Assembly: GCF_019061185.1 (NCBI RefSeq)
Contig: NZ_JAHQZU010000013.1
Coordinates: 1 to 64,000, forward strand
Length of the DNA stretch: 64,000 nt
From: Paracoccus sp. Z118
Lineage (GTDB): Bacteria; Pseudomonadota; Alphaproteobacteria; Rhodobacterales; Rhodobacteraceae
Direction: 5' to 3'
In this document: positions 39,336 through 47,977 of the stretch, one piece after another
Numbering within the stretch: the first letter of the stretch is position 1
How the letters are laid out: each line of letters starts with the position of its first letter
Notes under the pieces: generated by a model
Database searches by the model: none
What the model was told of the DNA's origin: nothing
What the model saw: only the letters and a program-made list of their open reading frames with translations
Translations under genes and position numbers: made by a program

Positions 39336-40346
39336 TCAGATCCTGAAAAGGCCGCGCTTGGCGAAAAGGGCAGAGGTCTCGGTGGCGTCGAGATCGTGAT
39401 AGGTGGCGACCCGCGCGACCTTCTCGCGCGAGCCGAACACGAAGGGGGTGCGCTGGTGCAGGCTGGTCGGCACCAGATCAAGGATACGGTCGCAGCCATC
39501 GGTGGCCGCCCCGCCCGCGGCCTCGATCAGCCAGGCGATCGGCGCGCATTCATAGACAAGACGCAGCCGCCCTTGGGCGTATTGCGGCCGCCCGTCGCGC
39601 GGGTAGAGGAAGACGCCGCCCCGGACCATGATCCGGTGCGCCTCGGCCACCAGCGAGGCAATCCAGCGCATGTTGAAGTTCTGCGCCCGCGGCCCGTCCG
39701 CGCCGGCCACCATGTCGTCGATGTAGGCGCGGATCGGCGCGGGCCAGTGGCGATAGTTCGAGGCGTTGATCGCGTATTCGACCGAGGCGTCGGGAATCCG
39801 GCAGTCGCGCTTCAGGACCGCGACCGCGCCGGTCGCCGGGTCGAGGACGGCCTTGCGGACCCCTTCGGCCGTGGCGCTGACCATCAGGCATTGCGGCCCG
39901 TAGATGATGTAGCCTGCCGCCAGCAGCTCGCGCCCCGGCCGCAGGAAGCTGGCCGCCGCGCTGTCCGCCGCCGGATAGATGCCGAAGATCGTGCCGATGG
40001 AGACGTTCGTCTCGATGTTCGACGAGCCGTCGAGCGGGTCTATGGCGAGGCCGAGCGAGCCCGCAGGGTTCAGGGCGATCACGTCCTCCTGCTCCTCGCT
40101 GGCGTAGAAACGGACGGGCGATCCGATCATGGCGGTGCGAAAGGCCTCGTCGGCGATGAGGTCCAGCGCCTTCTGGCTGTCGCCGTCGGCGTTGGTGCCG
40201 ACGACGCCGCTCAGCTTCCCGTCGAGGCCGCCGCGCGCGATGCGCCGGGCGATCCCGGCGCCGACGATGGCGATCCGGTCCAGCGTTTCCGCTATCTCCA
40301 GCGAAAGCGCCTGGTCGGGCTGTGTTCGCGTCGCGTGTTCCAGCAT
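39336..40346 (-). CDS. cbbF: fructose-1,6-/sedoheptulose-1,7-bisphosphatase, class I
   Basis: 336 residues. The class I metal site is [26 protein letters not shown], with [29 protein letters not shown] and AAGGAATDG near the C-terminus. It removes the C1 phosphate from fructose and probably sedoheptulose bisphosphate. It is the first gene of the cbb operon and diverges from cbbR across an 88-base A/T-rich gap. The ribosome site is weak (GGGAAGAGGAACCGAC before ATG 40346). Confidence 0.94.
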   Translation of the reverse strand: MLEHATRTQPDQALSLEIAETLDRIAIVGAGIARRIARGGLDGKLSGVVGTNADGDSQKALDLIADEAFRTAMIGSPVRFYASEEQEDVIALNPAGSLGLAIDPLDGSSNIETNVSIGTIFGIYPAADSAAASFLRPGRELLAAGYIIYGPQCLMVSATAEGVRKAVLDPATGAVAVLKRDCRIPDASVEYAINASNYRHWPAPIRAYIDDMVAGADGPRAQNFNMRWIASLVAEAHRIMVRGGVFLYPRDGRPQYAQGRLRLVYECAPIAWLIEAAGGAATDGCDRILDLVPTSLHQRTPFVFGSREKVARVATYHDLDATETSALFAKRGLFRI

Positions 40347-40384
40347 GTCGGTTCCTCTTCCCTTGAGCGGAGGGTTGACCGAAG

Positions 40385-40430
40385 CTGGATTAAGTTAAAT
40401 GTAAAAATCTCTAATCCGTCTTAAGATAGG
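40385..40430. promoter_or_regulatory. cbbF/cbbR divergent control region
   Basis: An A/T-rich island in GC-rich surroundings. TTAAG (40390-40394) and CTTAA (40420-40424) form an inverted repeat with a 25-base spacer, and several TTA/TAA triplets lie between, as is usual for CbbR sites (T-N11-A). I cannot place -35 and -10 boxes with certainty for either strand. The cbbR leader would be very short. Confidence 0.5.
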
Positions 40431-40434
40431 TTGA

Positions 40435-41394
40435 ATGATCCGCCTCGACGCCCTCACGCTGAAGCAGCTGCGCGCCATGGCCGCGATCGCCGACAGCCGC
40501 TCGCTCACCGGCGCCGCAGCCCAGCTGGGGCTGACGATTCCGGCCGTTCACGCACAGCTTGCGGGGCTGGAAACGGCGCTCGGCGGCAGCGCCTTCGACC
40601 GGGCGGAGGGCTTCGCGCCCTCAGACGAAGGTATGATCCTGCTGGCGGCCGCGCGGCGGATCGAGGTCGCCCTGGGCCGCGCCAGCGCCGAGATCGAGGC
40701 GCTGCGGCGGGGCGAGATGGGGCGGGTCACGCTCGGGGTGGTCTCGACCGGCAAGTATTTCGCGCCGTCGCTGGTGCGGGCGCTGATGGACGCCGTGCCG
40801 GGGGCCGGGATCGCGCTGAAGATCGGCAACCGCGAATCCACCATCGAGGGGCTGGCATCCGGCGCTCTGGATCTGGCGATCATGGGCCGCCCGCCCCGCG
40901 AGCCGGTGGTCGAGGCGGTTCCGCTGGGCCCGCACCCGCACGGCATCGTCCTGCCGCGCGGCCACCGGCTTGACGGGCGGCGCGAGATCACCGCCGAGGA
41001 TCTGGCGGACGAGACCTTCATCTGCCGCGAGGCGGGCTCGGGCACGCGCATTCTGATGACCCGCTATCTCGACCGGATCGGCGAGGGGGCCGAGTATCAG
41101 ACGGTCGAGATGGACAGCAACGAGACGATCAAGCAGGCCGTCATCGCGGGTCTGGGAATCGCGTTCCTGTCGCTGCACACCGCGGTCGAGGAACTGCGCA
41201 GCGGCCGGTTGCGCCTGCTGAACGCGCCGGGGCTGCCGATCCAGCGGACATGGTACCTGGTGAACCTGCAGCGCGACCGGCCGTCCCCGCTCGCGCAGCG
41301 GCTGGCGGGCGAGATCGCGGCGCGAGCGAGCGATCTGCTGGCGCATCTGGAGAGCGATCTCGCGACCGCTGGCGGGCCGTTGGAGTCCGGCTGA
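40435..41394 (+). CDS. cbbR: LysR-family regulator of the Calvin cycle operon
   Basis: 319 residues. The helix-turn-helix is at about 5-64 (LKQLRAMAAIADSRSLTGAAAQLGLTIPAVHAQLAGLE). The effector domain from about 90 has GRVTLGVVSTGKYFAPSLVRAL and the CbbR-like TFICREAGSGTRILM segment. CbbR activates cbb operons in response to metabolites such as ribulose bisphosphate or NADPH. It diverges from cbbF, the standard arrangement. The ATG at 40435 has only a weak TAGG upstream. A small perfect stem (GCTTCC-TAAC-GGAAGC, 41461-41476) lies downstream. Confidence 0.93.
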   Translation: MIRLDALTLKQLRAMAAIADSRSLTGAAAQLGLTIPAVHAQLAGLETALGGSAFDRAEGFAPSDEGMILLAAARRIEVALGRASAEIEALRRGEMGRVTLGVVSTGKYFAPSLVRALMDAVPGAGIALKIGNRESTIEGLASGALDLAIMGRPPREPVVEAVPLGPHPHGIVLPRGHRLDGRREITAEDLADETFICREAGSGTRILMTRYLDRIGEGAEYQTVEMDSNETIKQAVIAGLGIAFLSLHTAVEELRSGRLRLLNAPGLPIQRTWYLVNLQRDRPSPLAQRLAGEIAARASDLLAHLESDLATAGGPLESG

Positions 41395-41460
41395 GCCGGA
41401 GGATGCAGCGGTCAGGAGCGGCGGCACCGGTTTCGCTTGCGCGCCGCGCCCCAGCGCCCC

Positions 41461-41476
41461 GCTTCCTAACGGAAGC
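41461..41476 (+). terminator. small hairpin downstream of cbbR
   Basis: GCTTCC and GGAAGC form a perfect 6-base stem on a TAAC tetraloop, 67 bases after the cbbR stop. It lacks a T-run, so terminator function is uncertain. The rest of the 199-base gap between cbbR and the converging Fur-family gene shows nothing recognisable. Confidence 0.35.
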
Positions 41477-41593
41477 CCTCACAAGACAGCCGCGCCGTCT
41501 GCAAACCACGGTGGAAATCCTTGCAACGGTCGTCGTCAGCGAGGGCATCTCGTCGCGCATCGCAAGGGGATCACCTGAACGGAAAGACCCCGC

Positions 41594-42013
41594 CTACCTG
41601 CGCGGTTTCACATAGATCTCGAACCGGTGGCTCACGATGTCGAAGCCGTGCTCGCGGGCGATCTTCTGCTGCATCCGCTCGATCTCTTCCGAGTGGAACT
41701 CGATCACCTCGCCGGTCTCCACGTTGATGAAGTGGTCGTGATGCGTCTCGGGCGCGGTCTCGTAGCGGGTGCGGCCATCGGCGAAGCTGTGGCGTTCGAT
41801 CAGCCCGTGTTCGGCGAGGATGTTCATCGTCCGATAGACAGTGGCGATGTTGATGCCCGGCTCGATGGCGACGACGCGGCGGTGCAGCTCCTCGACATCC
41901 GGGTGATCCTCGGACGCGCCCAGCACCCGCAGGATCACCTGCCGGGGGCGGGTCAGCCGCAGGCCGAGTTCGCGGCAACGGTCCATCAGGCTGCGGTTGT
42001 CGTCGTCGGTCAT
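41594..42013 (-). CDS. Fur-family metalloregulator (Fur/Mur type)
   Basis: 139 residues. The winged helix is at about 12-85 (GLRLTRPRQVILRVLGASEDHPDVEELHRRV; INIATVYRTMNILAEHGLIERH). The metal region is ETHHDHFINVETGEVIEFHSEEIE, without the C-terminal CxxC zinc pairs. It diverges from a Mn/Zn ABC transporter, with a palindromic box in between. In alphaproteobacteria such proteins often act as Mur, the manganese-responsive repressor of sit genes. Iron regulation (true Fur) cannot be ruled out from sequence. Confidence 0.85.
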   Translation of the reverse strand: MTDDDNRSLMDRCRELGLRLTRPRQVILRVLGASEDHPDVEELHRRVVAIEPGINIATVYRTMNILAEHGLIERHSFADGRTRYETAPETHHDHFINVETGEVIEFHSEEIERMQQKIAREHGFDIVSHRFEIYVKPRR

Positions 42014-42178
42014 GGTCGGCTCGGCTCATCTGGACGCAGGTTCGGGGCGGGCGGTCCCGGCGACTTGCCCGGGTAGCATAACCGGAACGGCCCGTCACGG
42101 GACAGGCGGGCGCGCATCGCGCCGATCGCGCCGAGTTGCGAGCGGATTGCAGTTGAATGTCGGCCATTGCCTGCTATG

Positions 42179-42199
42179 TGTAAATGCGAATCAATTGCA
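42179..42199. promoter_or_regulatory. Fur/Mur-type box before the metal transporter
   Basis: TGTAAATG and CAATTGCA, separated by 5 bases, form an imperfect palindrome (6 of 8 matching pairs) just upstream of the transporter's ribosome site. It resembles the A/T-rich inverted sites of Fur-family repressors. Repression of the transporter when metal is plentiful is inferred. Confidence 0.6.
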
Positions 42200-42213
42200 T
42201 CTATGGGGGCCCC

Positions 42214-43188
42214 ATGCTTTCCGCGACACGCCGCCACCTGCTCGCCGCCGCGGGGGCCGCCGTTCTCGCGGCGGGCCTCTCTGCGCCCGCGCTGGCGCAG
42301 GAGGGGCGGCTGACCGTCATCGCCACCACCGGCATGATCGCCGATGCGGTCGCGCAGATCGGCGGCGAGCGGACCCGGGTGCAGGCGCTGATGGGGCCGG
42401 GGGTGGACCCGCACGGCTATCGCCAGACCCGGTCCGACATCGCGGCGATGACCTCGGCCGACGCGGTGTTCTGGCACGGCCTGCATCTGGAGGCGCAGCT
42501 TGAGGATCTGTTCCACGAGCTGTCCACCCAGCAGACCGTCGTCGCGCTGGCCGAGACGCTGCCACCCGAAACCCTGCTGGGATGGGAGGGTTACGAGGGC
42601 CGCCACGATCCCCATGTCTGGATGGACCCGGCGCGCTGGACCCGCGTGGTCGCGGCCGCGCGGGACGCGCTGGTCGGGCTCGACCCCGCCGGGGCCGACA
42701 TCTTCCGCGCCAATGCCGACGCGCATCTGGCCGACATCAAGGCGCTGGGCGGCTATTCGGCGCAGGTGCTGGGAAGCGTGCCGCAGGACGCCCGCGTCCT
42801 CGTCACCGCGCATGACGCCTTCAGCTATTTCGGCGACGCCTATGGCTTCGAGGTGCTGGGCATTCAGGGCATGTCCACCGAATCCGAGGCGGGGCTTGCC
42901 CAGATCGAATATCTGGTGGGCGTGCTGGTGGATCGCGGGATCGGGGCGATCTTCGTGGAATCCTCGGTGTCTGACCGCAACGTCCGTGCGCTGATCGAGG
43001 GGGCGCAGGCGCGGGGCCATGAGGTCGTGATCGGCGGCGAGCTTTACTCGGACGCGATGGGCGAGCCCGGCAGCTATGAGGGAACGTATATCGGCATGAT
43101 CGACCACAACGTGACCACGATCACCCGCGCCCTTGGCGGTGAGGCGCCGCCCGGCGGGATGAACGGCCGGCTGGGGCAGGGCGGATGA
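42214..43188 (+). CDS. Mn/Zn ABC transporter substrate-binding protein (TroA/SitA family)
   Basis: 324 residues. A signal peptide with twin Arg (MLSATRRHLLAAAG, cut after APALAQ near 29) exports it to the periplasm. Cluster A-1 metal ligands are visible: His67 (VDPHGYR), His134 (DPHVWMDP), His200 (TAHDAFSYFG) and Asp297 (MIDHNV). The third ligand is His, as in TroA and ZnuA, rather than the Glu of strict manganese proteins, but the His-rich loop of ZnuA is absent. ATG 42214 follows GGGGGC. It overlaps the ATPase gene by four bases, so no stem-loop separates them. Confidence 0.88.
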   Translation: MLSATRRHLLAAAGAAVLAAGLSAPALAQEGRLTVIATTGMIADAVAQIGGERTRVQALMGPGVDPHGYRQTRSDIAAMTSADAVFWHGLHLEAQLEDLFHELSTQQTVVALAETLPPETLLGWEGYEGRHDPHVWMDPARWTRVVAAARDALVGLDPAGADIFRANADAHLADIKALGGYSAQVLGSVPQDARVLVTAHDAFSYFGDAYGFEVLGIQGMSTESEAGLAQIEYLVGVLVDRGIGAIFVESSVSDRNVRALIEGAQARGHEVVIGGELYSDAMGEPGSYEGTYIGMIDHNVTTITRALGGEAPPGGMNGRLGQGG

Positions 43189-43985
43189 ACGCCCCCGTTC
43201 TCATGGCCGAAGCCGGGCGCAGGCTCGGCGCGGATCATCCCGAAAGCCCGCTGGCGATCGCCGGGCTGACCGTGGCCTATGGCGGCAAGCCGGTGGTCGT
43301 CTCGGTCGATCTGGTGACGCCGCCGGGCGCGATGCTGGCGGTGATCGGGCCGAACGGGGCGGGCAAATCCACGCTGCTCAAGGCGGCGCTGGGGATCGTG
43401 CCGCGCGTCTCGGGCGAGGTGACGGCGTTCGGCCAGCCCCTGCGCGAGGCCCGCCGCCGCATCGCCTATGTCCCGCAGCGCGCGTCGGTGGACTGGGAGT
43501 TTCCGGCGACCGTGCTGGACGTGGTGATGATGGGGCTTTACCGCGAGATCGGCCTTCTGCGCTTCGCGGGCAAGCGGCACCGCGAGCGGGCGGCGGAGTG
43601 CCTGCGCCGGGTCGGGATGCAGGATTTCGCGGATCGCCAGATCGGCCAGCTTTCCGGCGGCCAGCAGCAGCGGGTGTTCCTGGCCCGCGCGCTGGCGCAG
43701 GGCGCGGGGCTCTATGTGATGGACGAGCCTTTCGCCGGGGTGGACGCCGCGACCGAACGGGCCATCGTCGAGGTGCTGAAGGACCTGAACCGGGCCGGCA
43801 GGACGATCCTCTGCGTCCATCACGACCTCTCCACGGTAAAGGACTACTTCACCCATGTCCTCATCATGAACGTCCGCAGGATCGCGGACGGGCCGGTCGC
43901 CGCCGCCTTCACGCCGGAAAACCTGCAGGCGGCCTATGGCGGCAGGCTCGCCCCCGCGCAGATCGGCGGGATCGCGGCGGAGTAG
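43185..43985 (+). CDS. Mn/Zn ABC transporter ATPase (SitB/TroB type)
   Basis: 266 residues. Walker A GPNGAGKST, Q-loop YVPQRASVDWEFP, signature [15 protein letters not shown], Walker B YVMDEPFAGVDAATE and the His switch VHHDL are complete. The YVPQRASVDWEFPATVLDVVMMG stretch is typical of metal-chelate importers of the Mn/Zn/Fe group. It is coupled by overlap to the binding protein gene and 3 bases from the first permease. The start MNAPVLMAEAG could also be Met7. Confidence 0.92.
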   Translation: MNAPVLMAEAGRRLGADHPESPLAIAGLTVAYGGKPVVVSVDLVTPPGAMLAVIGPNGAGKSTLLKAALGIVPRVSGEVTAFGQPLREARRRIAYVPQRASVDWEFPATVLDVVMMGLYREIGLLRFAGKRHRERAAECLRRVGMQDFADRQIGQLSGGQQQRVFLARALAQGAGLYVMDEPFAGVDAATERAIVEVLKDLNRAGRTILCVHHDLSTVKDYFTHVLIMNVRRIADGPVAAAFTPENLQAAYGGRLAPAQIGGIAAE

Positions 43986-43988
43986 GGC

Positions 43989-45194
43989 ATGGACGGCTTC
44001 CTTTCCGCGCTGCTGCTTCAGGCCGGTTACAACACCGCGCTGGTGACGGTCGGCTCGGCCCTGCTGGGCGCGAGCGCCGGGGCCATCGGCGGCTTCGTGC
44101 TGCTGCGCAAGCGCTCGCTGGTGTCGGATGCGATCAGCCACGCCACCCTGCCGGGGCTGGCGCTGGCCTTCATCGCCATGGCCGCGCTGGGGGGCGACGG
44201 GCGCTGGCTGCCGGGGCTGATGATCGGGGCTGCGCTGTCGGCGGCGCTGGGGCTGCTGGCGCTGGACTGGCTGGCCTCGCGCACTCGGCTGCCCGAGGAT
44301 GCGGCCATCGGCGCGGTGCTGTCGGTCTTCTTCGGCGCCGGAGTGGTGCTGATGACCGTCATCCAGACTCTGCCGATGGGGCGGCAGGCGGGGATCGCCG
44401 GCTATCTGCTCGGCTCCACCGCCGGGATGCTGCGGTCCGAGGCGGAGATCATCGCCCTGACCTCGGCGCTGGTCGGGCTTGCCATCTTCGTCCTGCGGCG
44501 GCCCTTCACGCTGGTCTGCTTCGACCCGGAATATGCGCTGGTGCGCGGCGTCAACATCCGGGCGGCGGACCTTGCGATGATGGCCCTGCTGCTCGCCGTG
44601 ACGGTGATCGGGCTGAAGGTCGCCGGGCTGGTGCTGATCGTCGCGCTGACGATCATCCCTCCGGTCGCCGCCCGCTTCTGGACCGACCGGCCCGGCGCGA
44701 TGGTGGTGATCGCTGCGGCGCTTGGCGCGGCGGCCGCATGGCTGGGCGCGGTGCTGTCCTCGCTGGCGCGCGGCCTGCCCACCGGGGCGCTGATCGTGCT
44801 GATCGCGTTCGCGCTGTTCCTGGCCTCGCTGCTGCTGTCGCCGCGGCGCGGGCTCGTGGCGAAGGCCCTTCAGCGCCACCGCTTCCGGGGGCTGGTGCAG
44901 GAGCGGCAGGGCCTGCTGGCGCTGGCGCGGGGCGCGCCGATCTACGATGGCGCGACGCTCCGCCGCCTGAAGGCGCGGGGCCATGTCGGCGCGGAGGGCG
45001 CGACGACGCCCAAAGGCCGCGCCGCCGCAGAGGCCGCGATGCGCGACGAGGCCCGCTGGAGCCTCTATCGCCGCCTGCACCCCGACGAGTCCGTCTCCAC
45101 CCCCGGCGGCCTGCGCCCGCTGGCCGAGATCCTGCCCGCCGACATCATCGGCGAGCTCGACAGCCGACTGGCGGTGCGTGGGGTGCAGCCATGA
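43989..45194 (+). CDS. Mn/Zn ABC transporter permease with cytoplasmic C-terminal extension (TroC/SitC type)
   Basis: 401 residues. The ABC-3 permease core occupies about 1-285 with 8-9 helices (LVSDAISHATLPGLALAF, LPMGRQAGIAGYLLGSTAGM, VALTIIPPVAARFWTDRPG). Unusually, about 115 more residues follow (RHRFRGLVQERQGLLALARG to the end). They have alternating helices and basic residues, like the winged-helix extension seen on some TroC proteins next to DtxR-type regulators. A metal- or nucleotide-sensing role is possible but unproven. It overlaps the second permease by four bases. Confidence 0.88.
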   Translation: MDGFLSALLLQAGYNTALVTVGSALLGASAGAIGGFVLLRKRSLVSDAISHATLPGLALAFIAMAALGGDGRWLPGLMIGAALSAALGLLALDWLASRTRLPEDAAIGAVLSVFFGAGVVLMTVIQTLPMGRQAGIAGYLLGSTAGMLRSEAEIIALTSALVGLAIFVLRRPFTLVCFDPEYALVRGVNIRAADLAMMALLLAVTVIGLKVAGLVLIVALTIIPPVAARFWTDRPGAMVVIAAALGAAAAWLGAVLSSLARGLPTGALIVLIAFALFLASLLLSPRRGLVAKALQRHRFRGLVQERQGLLALARGAPIYDGATLRRLKARGHVGAEGATTPKGRAAAEAAMRDEARWSLYRRLHPDESVSTPGGLRPLAEILPADIIGELDSRLAVRGVQP

Positions 45195-46111
45195 CCGACA
45201 GCTTCGTCCAGCTTTCGCTGACGCCGATCCTGATCGGGGTGCTGGCCTCCTGCGCCTGCGCTTTGCCGGGCAACTTCCTCGTCCTGCGGCGGCAGAGCCT
45301 GATGGGCGACGCGATCAGCCATGTCGCGTTTCCCGGCATCGTCGCCGCCTTCCTGCTGACCGGGACGCTGGCCGCCTGGCCGATGCTGATCGGCGCGGCC
45401 GGCGCGGCGATCGTCGCCGTCGGCCTGATCGAGCTGATCCGGCGTCTGGGCAATATCGATCCGGGCGCGGCGATGGGCGTGGTCTTCACCACGATGTTCG
45501 CCGCCGGTGTCCTGCTGCTGGAACAGACCGGCGCGCGCAACGTCCATCTGGACGTGGAACACGCGCTTTACGGCAATCTCGAAAGCCTCATCTGGCTCAA
45601 GGGCACCTCATGGGCGGCGCTGACCGACCCCGAGGCGCTCGCCGCCCTGCCGCCGCAGCTTGGCCGGCTGGCGCTGGTGCTGCTGGCGGTCGCGGCGTTC
45701 ACGGCGGCCTTCTGGAAGGAGCTGCTGATCGGCACGTTCGATCCGACCTTCGCCGCCAGCGTGGGTGCAAGGCCCGGCCTCGTCAGCGCCGGGCTGGTGG
45801 TGACGGTGGCGGTCGCGGCGGTGGCGGCTTTCGACGCGGTGGGGTCGATCATCGTGATCGCCATGTTCATCTGCCCCGCCGCCTCGGCGCGGATGATGAC
45901 CGACCGGATGGGGCCGCAGATCGGCTGGAGCCTGGTCTTCGCCGCCCTCGCCGCCGTCATGGGCTTCGTGCTGGCGGCTTACGGCCCGCTCTGGCTGGGC
46001 GGGCGGCACTCGCTTTCGGCGGCGGGCATGATCGCGGCGGTGTCGGGCGCGATCCTTGCGGGGGCGGCGTTATGCGGGCCCCGGCGCAAGGGGACCCGCG
46101 CAGCGGCTTAG
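45191..46111 (+). CDS. Mn/Zn ABC transporter permease (TroD/SitD type)
   Basis: 306 residues, ABC-3 family, about nine helices: NFLVLRRQSLMGDAISHVAFPGIV, EHALYGNLESLIWL and VGSIIVIAMFICPAASARMMTDRMG. ATG 45191 overlaps the preceding stop (ATGA). With the first permease it forms a heterodimeric channel, the four-gene troABCD/sitABCD plan. Its last four bases overlap those of the converging small gene at 46108-46320, so there is no intergenic terminator. Confidence 0.92.
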   Translation: MTDSFVQLSLTPILIGVLASCACALPGNFLVLRRQSLMGDAISHVAFPGIVAAFLLTGTLAAWPMLIGAAGAAIVAVGLIELIRRLGNIDPGAAMGVVFTTMFAAGVLLLEQTGARNVHLDVEHALYGNLESLIWLKGTSWAALTDPEALAALPPQLGRLALVLLAVAAFTAAFWKELLIGTFDPTFAASVGARPGLVSAGLVVTVAVAAVAAFDAVGSIIVIAMFICPAASARMMTDRMGPQIGWSLVFAALAAVMGFVLAAYGPLWLGGRHSLSAAGMIAAVSGAILAGAALCGPRRKGTRAAA

Positions 46112-46320
46112 CGCGCCGCGACCCGGCGTTTCGGGGCGGGCGCGGGGCGCGGGGCCGACCGCTCGGCGGCCTCCTTGCGCAGCCGGGCCGTCCTCAGCCG
46201 CTCGACCTGCTGCTCGCGTGCGGCGGTTTCCGCATCGATGATCTCGCGCGCGATGCGGTCCGTGACCTCCGCGCGGGTTTCGGGCCGGGCCGCCTGGAGC
46301 TGTGTGCTTGTGAAACTCAT
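46108..46320 (-). CDS. small basic helical protein of unknown function
   Basis: 70 residues that I do not recognise. The first 50 are predicted as one long charged helix (QLQAARPETRAEVTDRIAREIIDAE, then TAAREQQVERLRTARLRKEAAE). The C-terminus is rich in Pro, Arg and Ala (PRPAPAPKRRVAAR). Coding status is supported by AAAGGAGT before ATG 46320, by a near-consensus promoter at 46507-46535 and by a strong hairpin in the leader. It converges on the metal transporter with a 4-base overlap. A nucleic-acid- or protein-binding role could fit the charge pattern, but this is a guess. Confidence 0.6.
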   Translation of the reverse strand: MSFTSTQLQAARPETRAEVTDRIAREIIDAETAAREQQVERLRTARLRKEAAERSAPRPAPAPKRRVAAR

Positions 46321-46448
46321 GAGAAACTCCTTTCACTGACGCGCAGCGGCGGCCCGCAACGGATGGCCGCGACTGCGAAGGGGCGTTCCGCCGTCATCCA
46401 GCGTCGAATACCTGCTGAACGGCAGAGCCCCGTGGATTGCGCATGTCA

Positions 46449-46485
46449 CGGCGCTGCGGAAGGAAAGCCCCCTCCCGCAGCGCCG
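46449..46485 (-). promoter_or_regulatory. large leader hairpin upstream of the small protein gene
   Basis: CGGCGCTGCGG (46449-46459) pairs perfectly with CCGCAGCGCCG (46475-46485). Inside the loop AGG/CCT adds three pairs after a one-base mismatch. No T-run follows on either strand. It lies in the roughly 180-base leader of the 70-residue gene and 47 bases past the EamA stop. It could be a leader element or a terminator of EamA. Confidence 0.6.
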
Positions 46486-46506
46486 GGAACGTGATGGTGC
46501 CTGCTA

Positions 46507-46535
46507 CATATAGGAAAAGTTTAGAAAAATTTCAA
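46507..46535 (-). promoter_or_regulatory. sigma-70-like promoter for the small protein gene
   Basis: On the minus strand TTGAAA, a 17-base A/T-rich spacer and TATATG form a good promoter. The -35 box contains the EamA stop codon, so transcription would begin just past that gene, near 46500. Confidence 0.6.
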
Positions 46536-47443
46536 GCCGCCCCACCTGGCGCCGCCCCGCGCCGCCCGACGGTGAGCCGCATGGCCGCGATCCCCGCCAG
46601 GATGATGAGCGTCGAGCCGATCAGCATCCACATGTCCGGCCGCTCGCCGAACACCGCCATGCCGGCGATCATGGCGAAGACCAGCCGGGTGTAACGGAAC
46701 GGCGTCACCGCCCCCACCTCGCCGGTGCGCATGGCGATGGTCAGGGACGTGTAGGCAAGGATTCCGGCGACCGAGGCCGCCGCCAGCCCGAGCCAGGTCG
46801 CGGCGTCCGGGCCGACCGGCGCGGGGCCGAAAGGCAGCGCGATCAGCCCCGCGACGATCAGCATCGCGAAGCCCAGCACGCCGAGCTGGCGGAACGACAG
46901 CTCGGCCGGTGCCGCGCGGGTGGCCAGATCGCGGCCCGCAAAGCCCAGCATGCCGATCACGGCCAGCAGCGACAGCGGCCCGAACCCCTCGGCCCCTGGG
47001 CGCAGGATCATCAGCACGCCCGCAAAACCCACCGCCACCGCCAGCCAGCGCCGGGGGCCGATCCGCTCGTCGAACACCACCACCGCGCCCGCCATCACCA
47101 CCAGCGGCGTCGCCTGAAGGATCGCCGAGGCGGTGGAAAGGGGCGTCAGCGCGATCGCCAGCATGAAGAACAGCCGTCCGACCACTTCGGCAAGCGAGCG
47201 CAGGATCATCGCCCGCCGCAGCATCGCGCGGCTGAGCGGCGTCTCGCCGGCCAGCATTGCCCAGATGGAGAAGGCGGTCACCCCGAAAACCCCGAAGGTC
47301 ATCAGCACCTGCCCGACGGGCAGGCTGGCGGCGGCGATCTTCAGCAGCGCGTCCTCGACCGCGAAACCGGCCATGGCAAGGCACATGAAGGCGGCGCCGC
47401 GCCGGTTCCAGGCCGCGCCCAGGCGGGAATGTGGCAAGCTCAT
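46532..47443 (-). CDS. DMT superfamily transporter, EamA domain pair
   Basis: 303 residues with ten predicted helices in two EamA repeats (about 18-150 and 160-295). Repeat landmarks are the first LMTFGVFGVTAFSIWAML and FMLAIALTPLSTASAILQATPLVVMAGA, and in the second AYTSLTIAMRTGEVGAVTPFRYTRLVFAMIAGMAVFGE. Such proteins export metabolites or amino acids from the cytoplasm; the substrate is unknown. ATG 47443 (MSLPHSRLG) is the start that begins just before the first helix; upstream open frame is low-complexity. It appears to be transcribed alone. Confidence 0.85.
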   Translation of the reverse strand: MSLPHSRLGAAWNRRGAAFMCLAMAGFAVEDALLKIAAASLPVGQVLMTFGVFGVTAFSIWAMLAGETPLSRAMLRRAMILRSLAEVVGRLFFMLAIALTPLSTASAILQATPLVVMAGAVVVFDERIGPRRWLAVAVGFAGVLMILRPGAEGFGPLSLLAVIGMLGFAGRDLATRAAPAELSFRQLGVLGFAMLIVAGLIALPFGPAPVGPDAATWLGLAAASVAGILAYTSLTIAMRTGEVGAVTPFRYTRLVFAMIAGMAVFGERPDMWMLIGSTLIILAGIAAMRLTVGRRGAAPGGAA

Positions 47444-47671
47444 GGCAACCTCGTCCAGAATGGCTCGGCCACCTCTCCTGCATCCGCGGGGCGGACGCAA
47501 TCGCCTGCGCCGATGCTTCAGCGGGGGTCTTTCGGGGCGGCGTTTCGTCCGGGGCTGGGGCCACACCCCATGCGGCGCAGCGCCGCACCCGCAGACGGCG
47601 CTTGACTTTAAAGGGGGCTGGGCAAGTCTGATGGCACAGGGATCAGCCTTGACCGCTGAGGAGGGACAAGA
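47444..47671. other. divergent gap, EamA gene / symporter operon
   Basis: 228 non-coding bases. TGCGGCG-CAG-CGCCGCA at 47571-47587 is a perfect 7-base hairpin in a GC-rich block resembling Rhodobacteraceae gene-end repeats, although no gene ends here. A plus-strand TTGACT lies at 47602-47607, but the matching -10 is poor (AGTCTG), so an activator may be needed. GAGGAGGG precedes the DUF485 start. Confidence 0.45.
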
Positions 47672-47977
47672 ATGGTGACGATGACAGACCGCATCGCAGC
47701 CGATCCGAATTACGAAAAACTGCGATCTCGACGACTTCGATTCGGCTGGACCCTGACGATCGCCATGCTGGTGGTCTATTACGGGTTCATCCTGCTCATT
47801 GCTTTCAGAAAGGACCTGCTCGCCACGCCGATCGGCAATGGCGTGACGACCTGGGGCATTCCCATCGGCTTCGGGGTCATCGTCTTCACCATCGTCATCA
47901 CGGGGGTCTATGTCCTGCGCGCGAACCGCGAATACGACGAACTGACCGAAGCCGTGAAGCGCGAGGCCCTGAAATGA
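47672..47977 (+). CDS. DUF485 membrane protein, partner of acetate-type symporter
   Basis: 101 residues with two membrane helices (about 27-47 and 65-88) joined by a short loop, and charged tails. The [34 protein letters not shown] start (here DPNYEKL) and [11 protein letters not shown] are standard for DUF485 (YjcH). It overlaps the symporter start by four bases, the same pairing as yjcH-actP. Its role is unproven, presumably assembly or regulation of the symporter. Start ATG 47672 has GGAGGG upstream; Met4 is also possible. Confidence 0.9.
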   Translation: MVTMTDRIAADPNYEKLRSRRLRFGWTLTIAMLVVYYGFILLIAFRKDLLATPIGNGVTTWGIPIGFGVIVFTIVITGVYVLRANREYDELTEAVKREALK

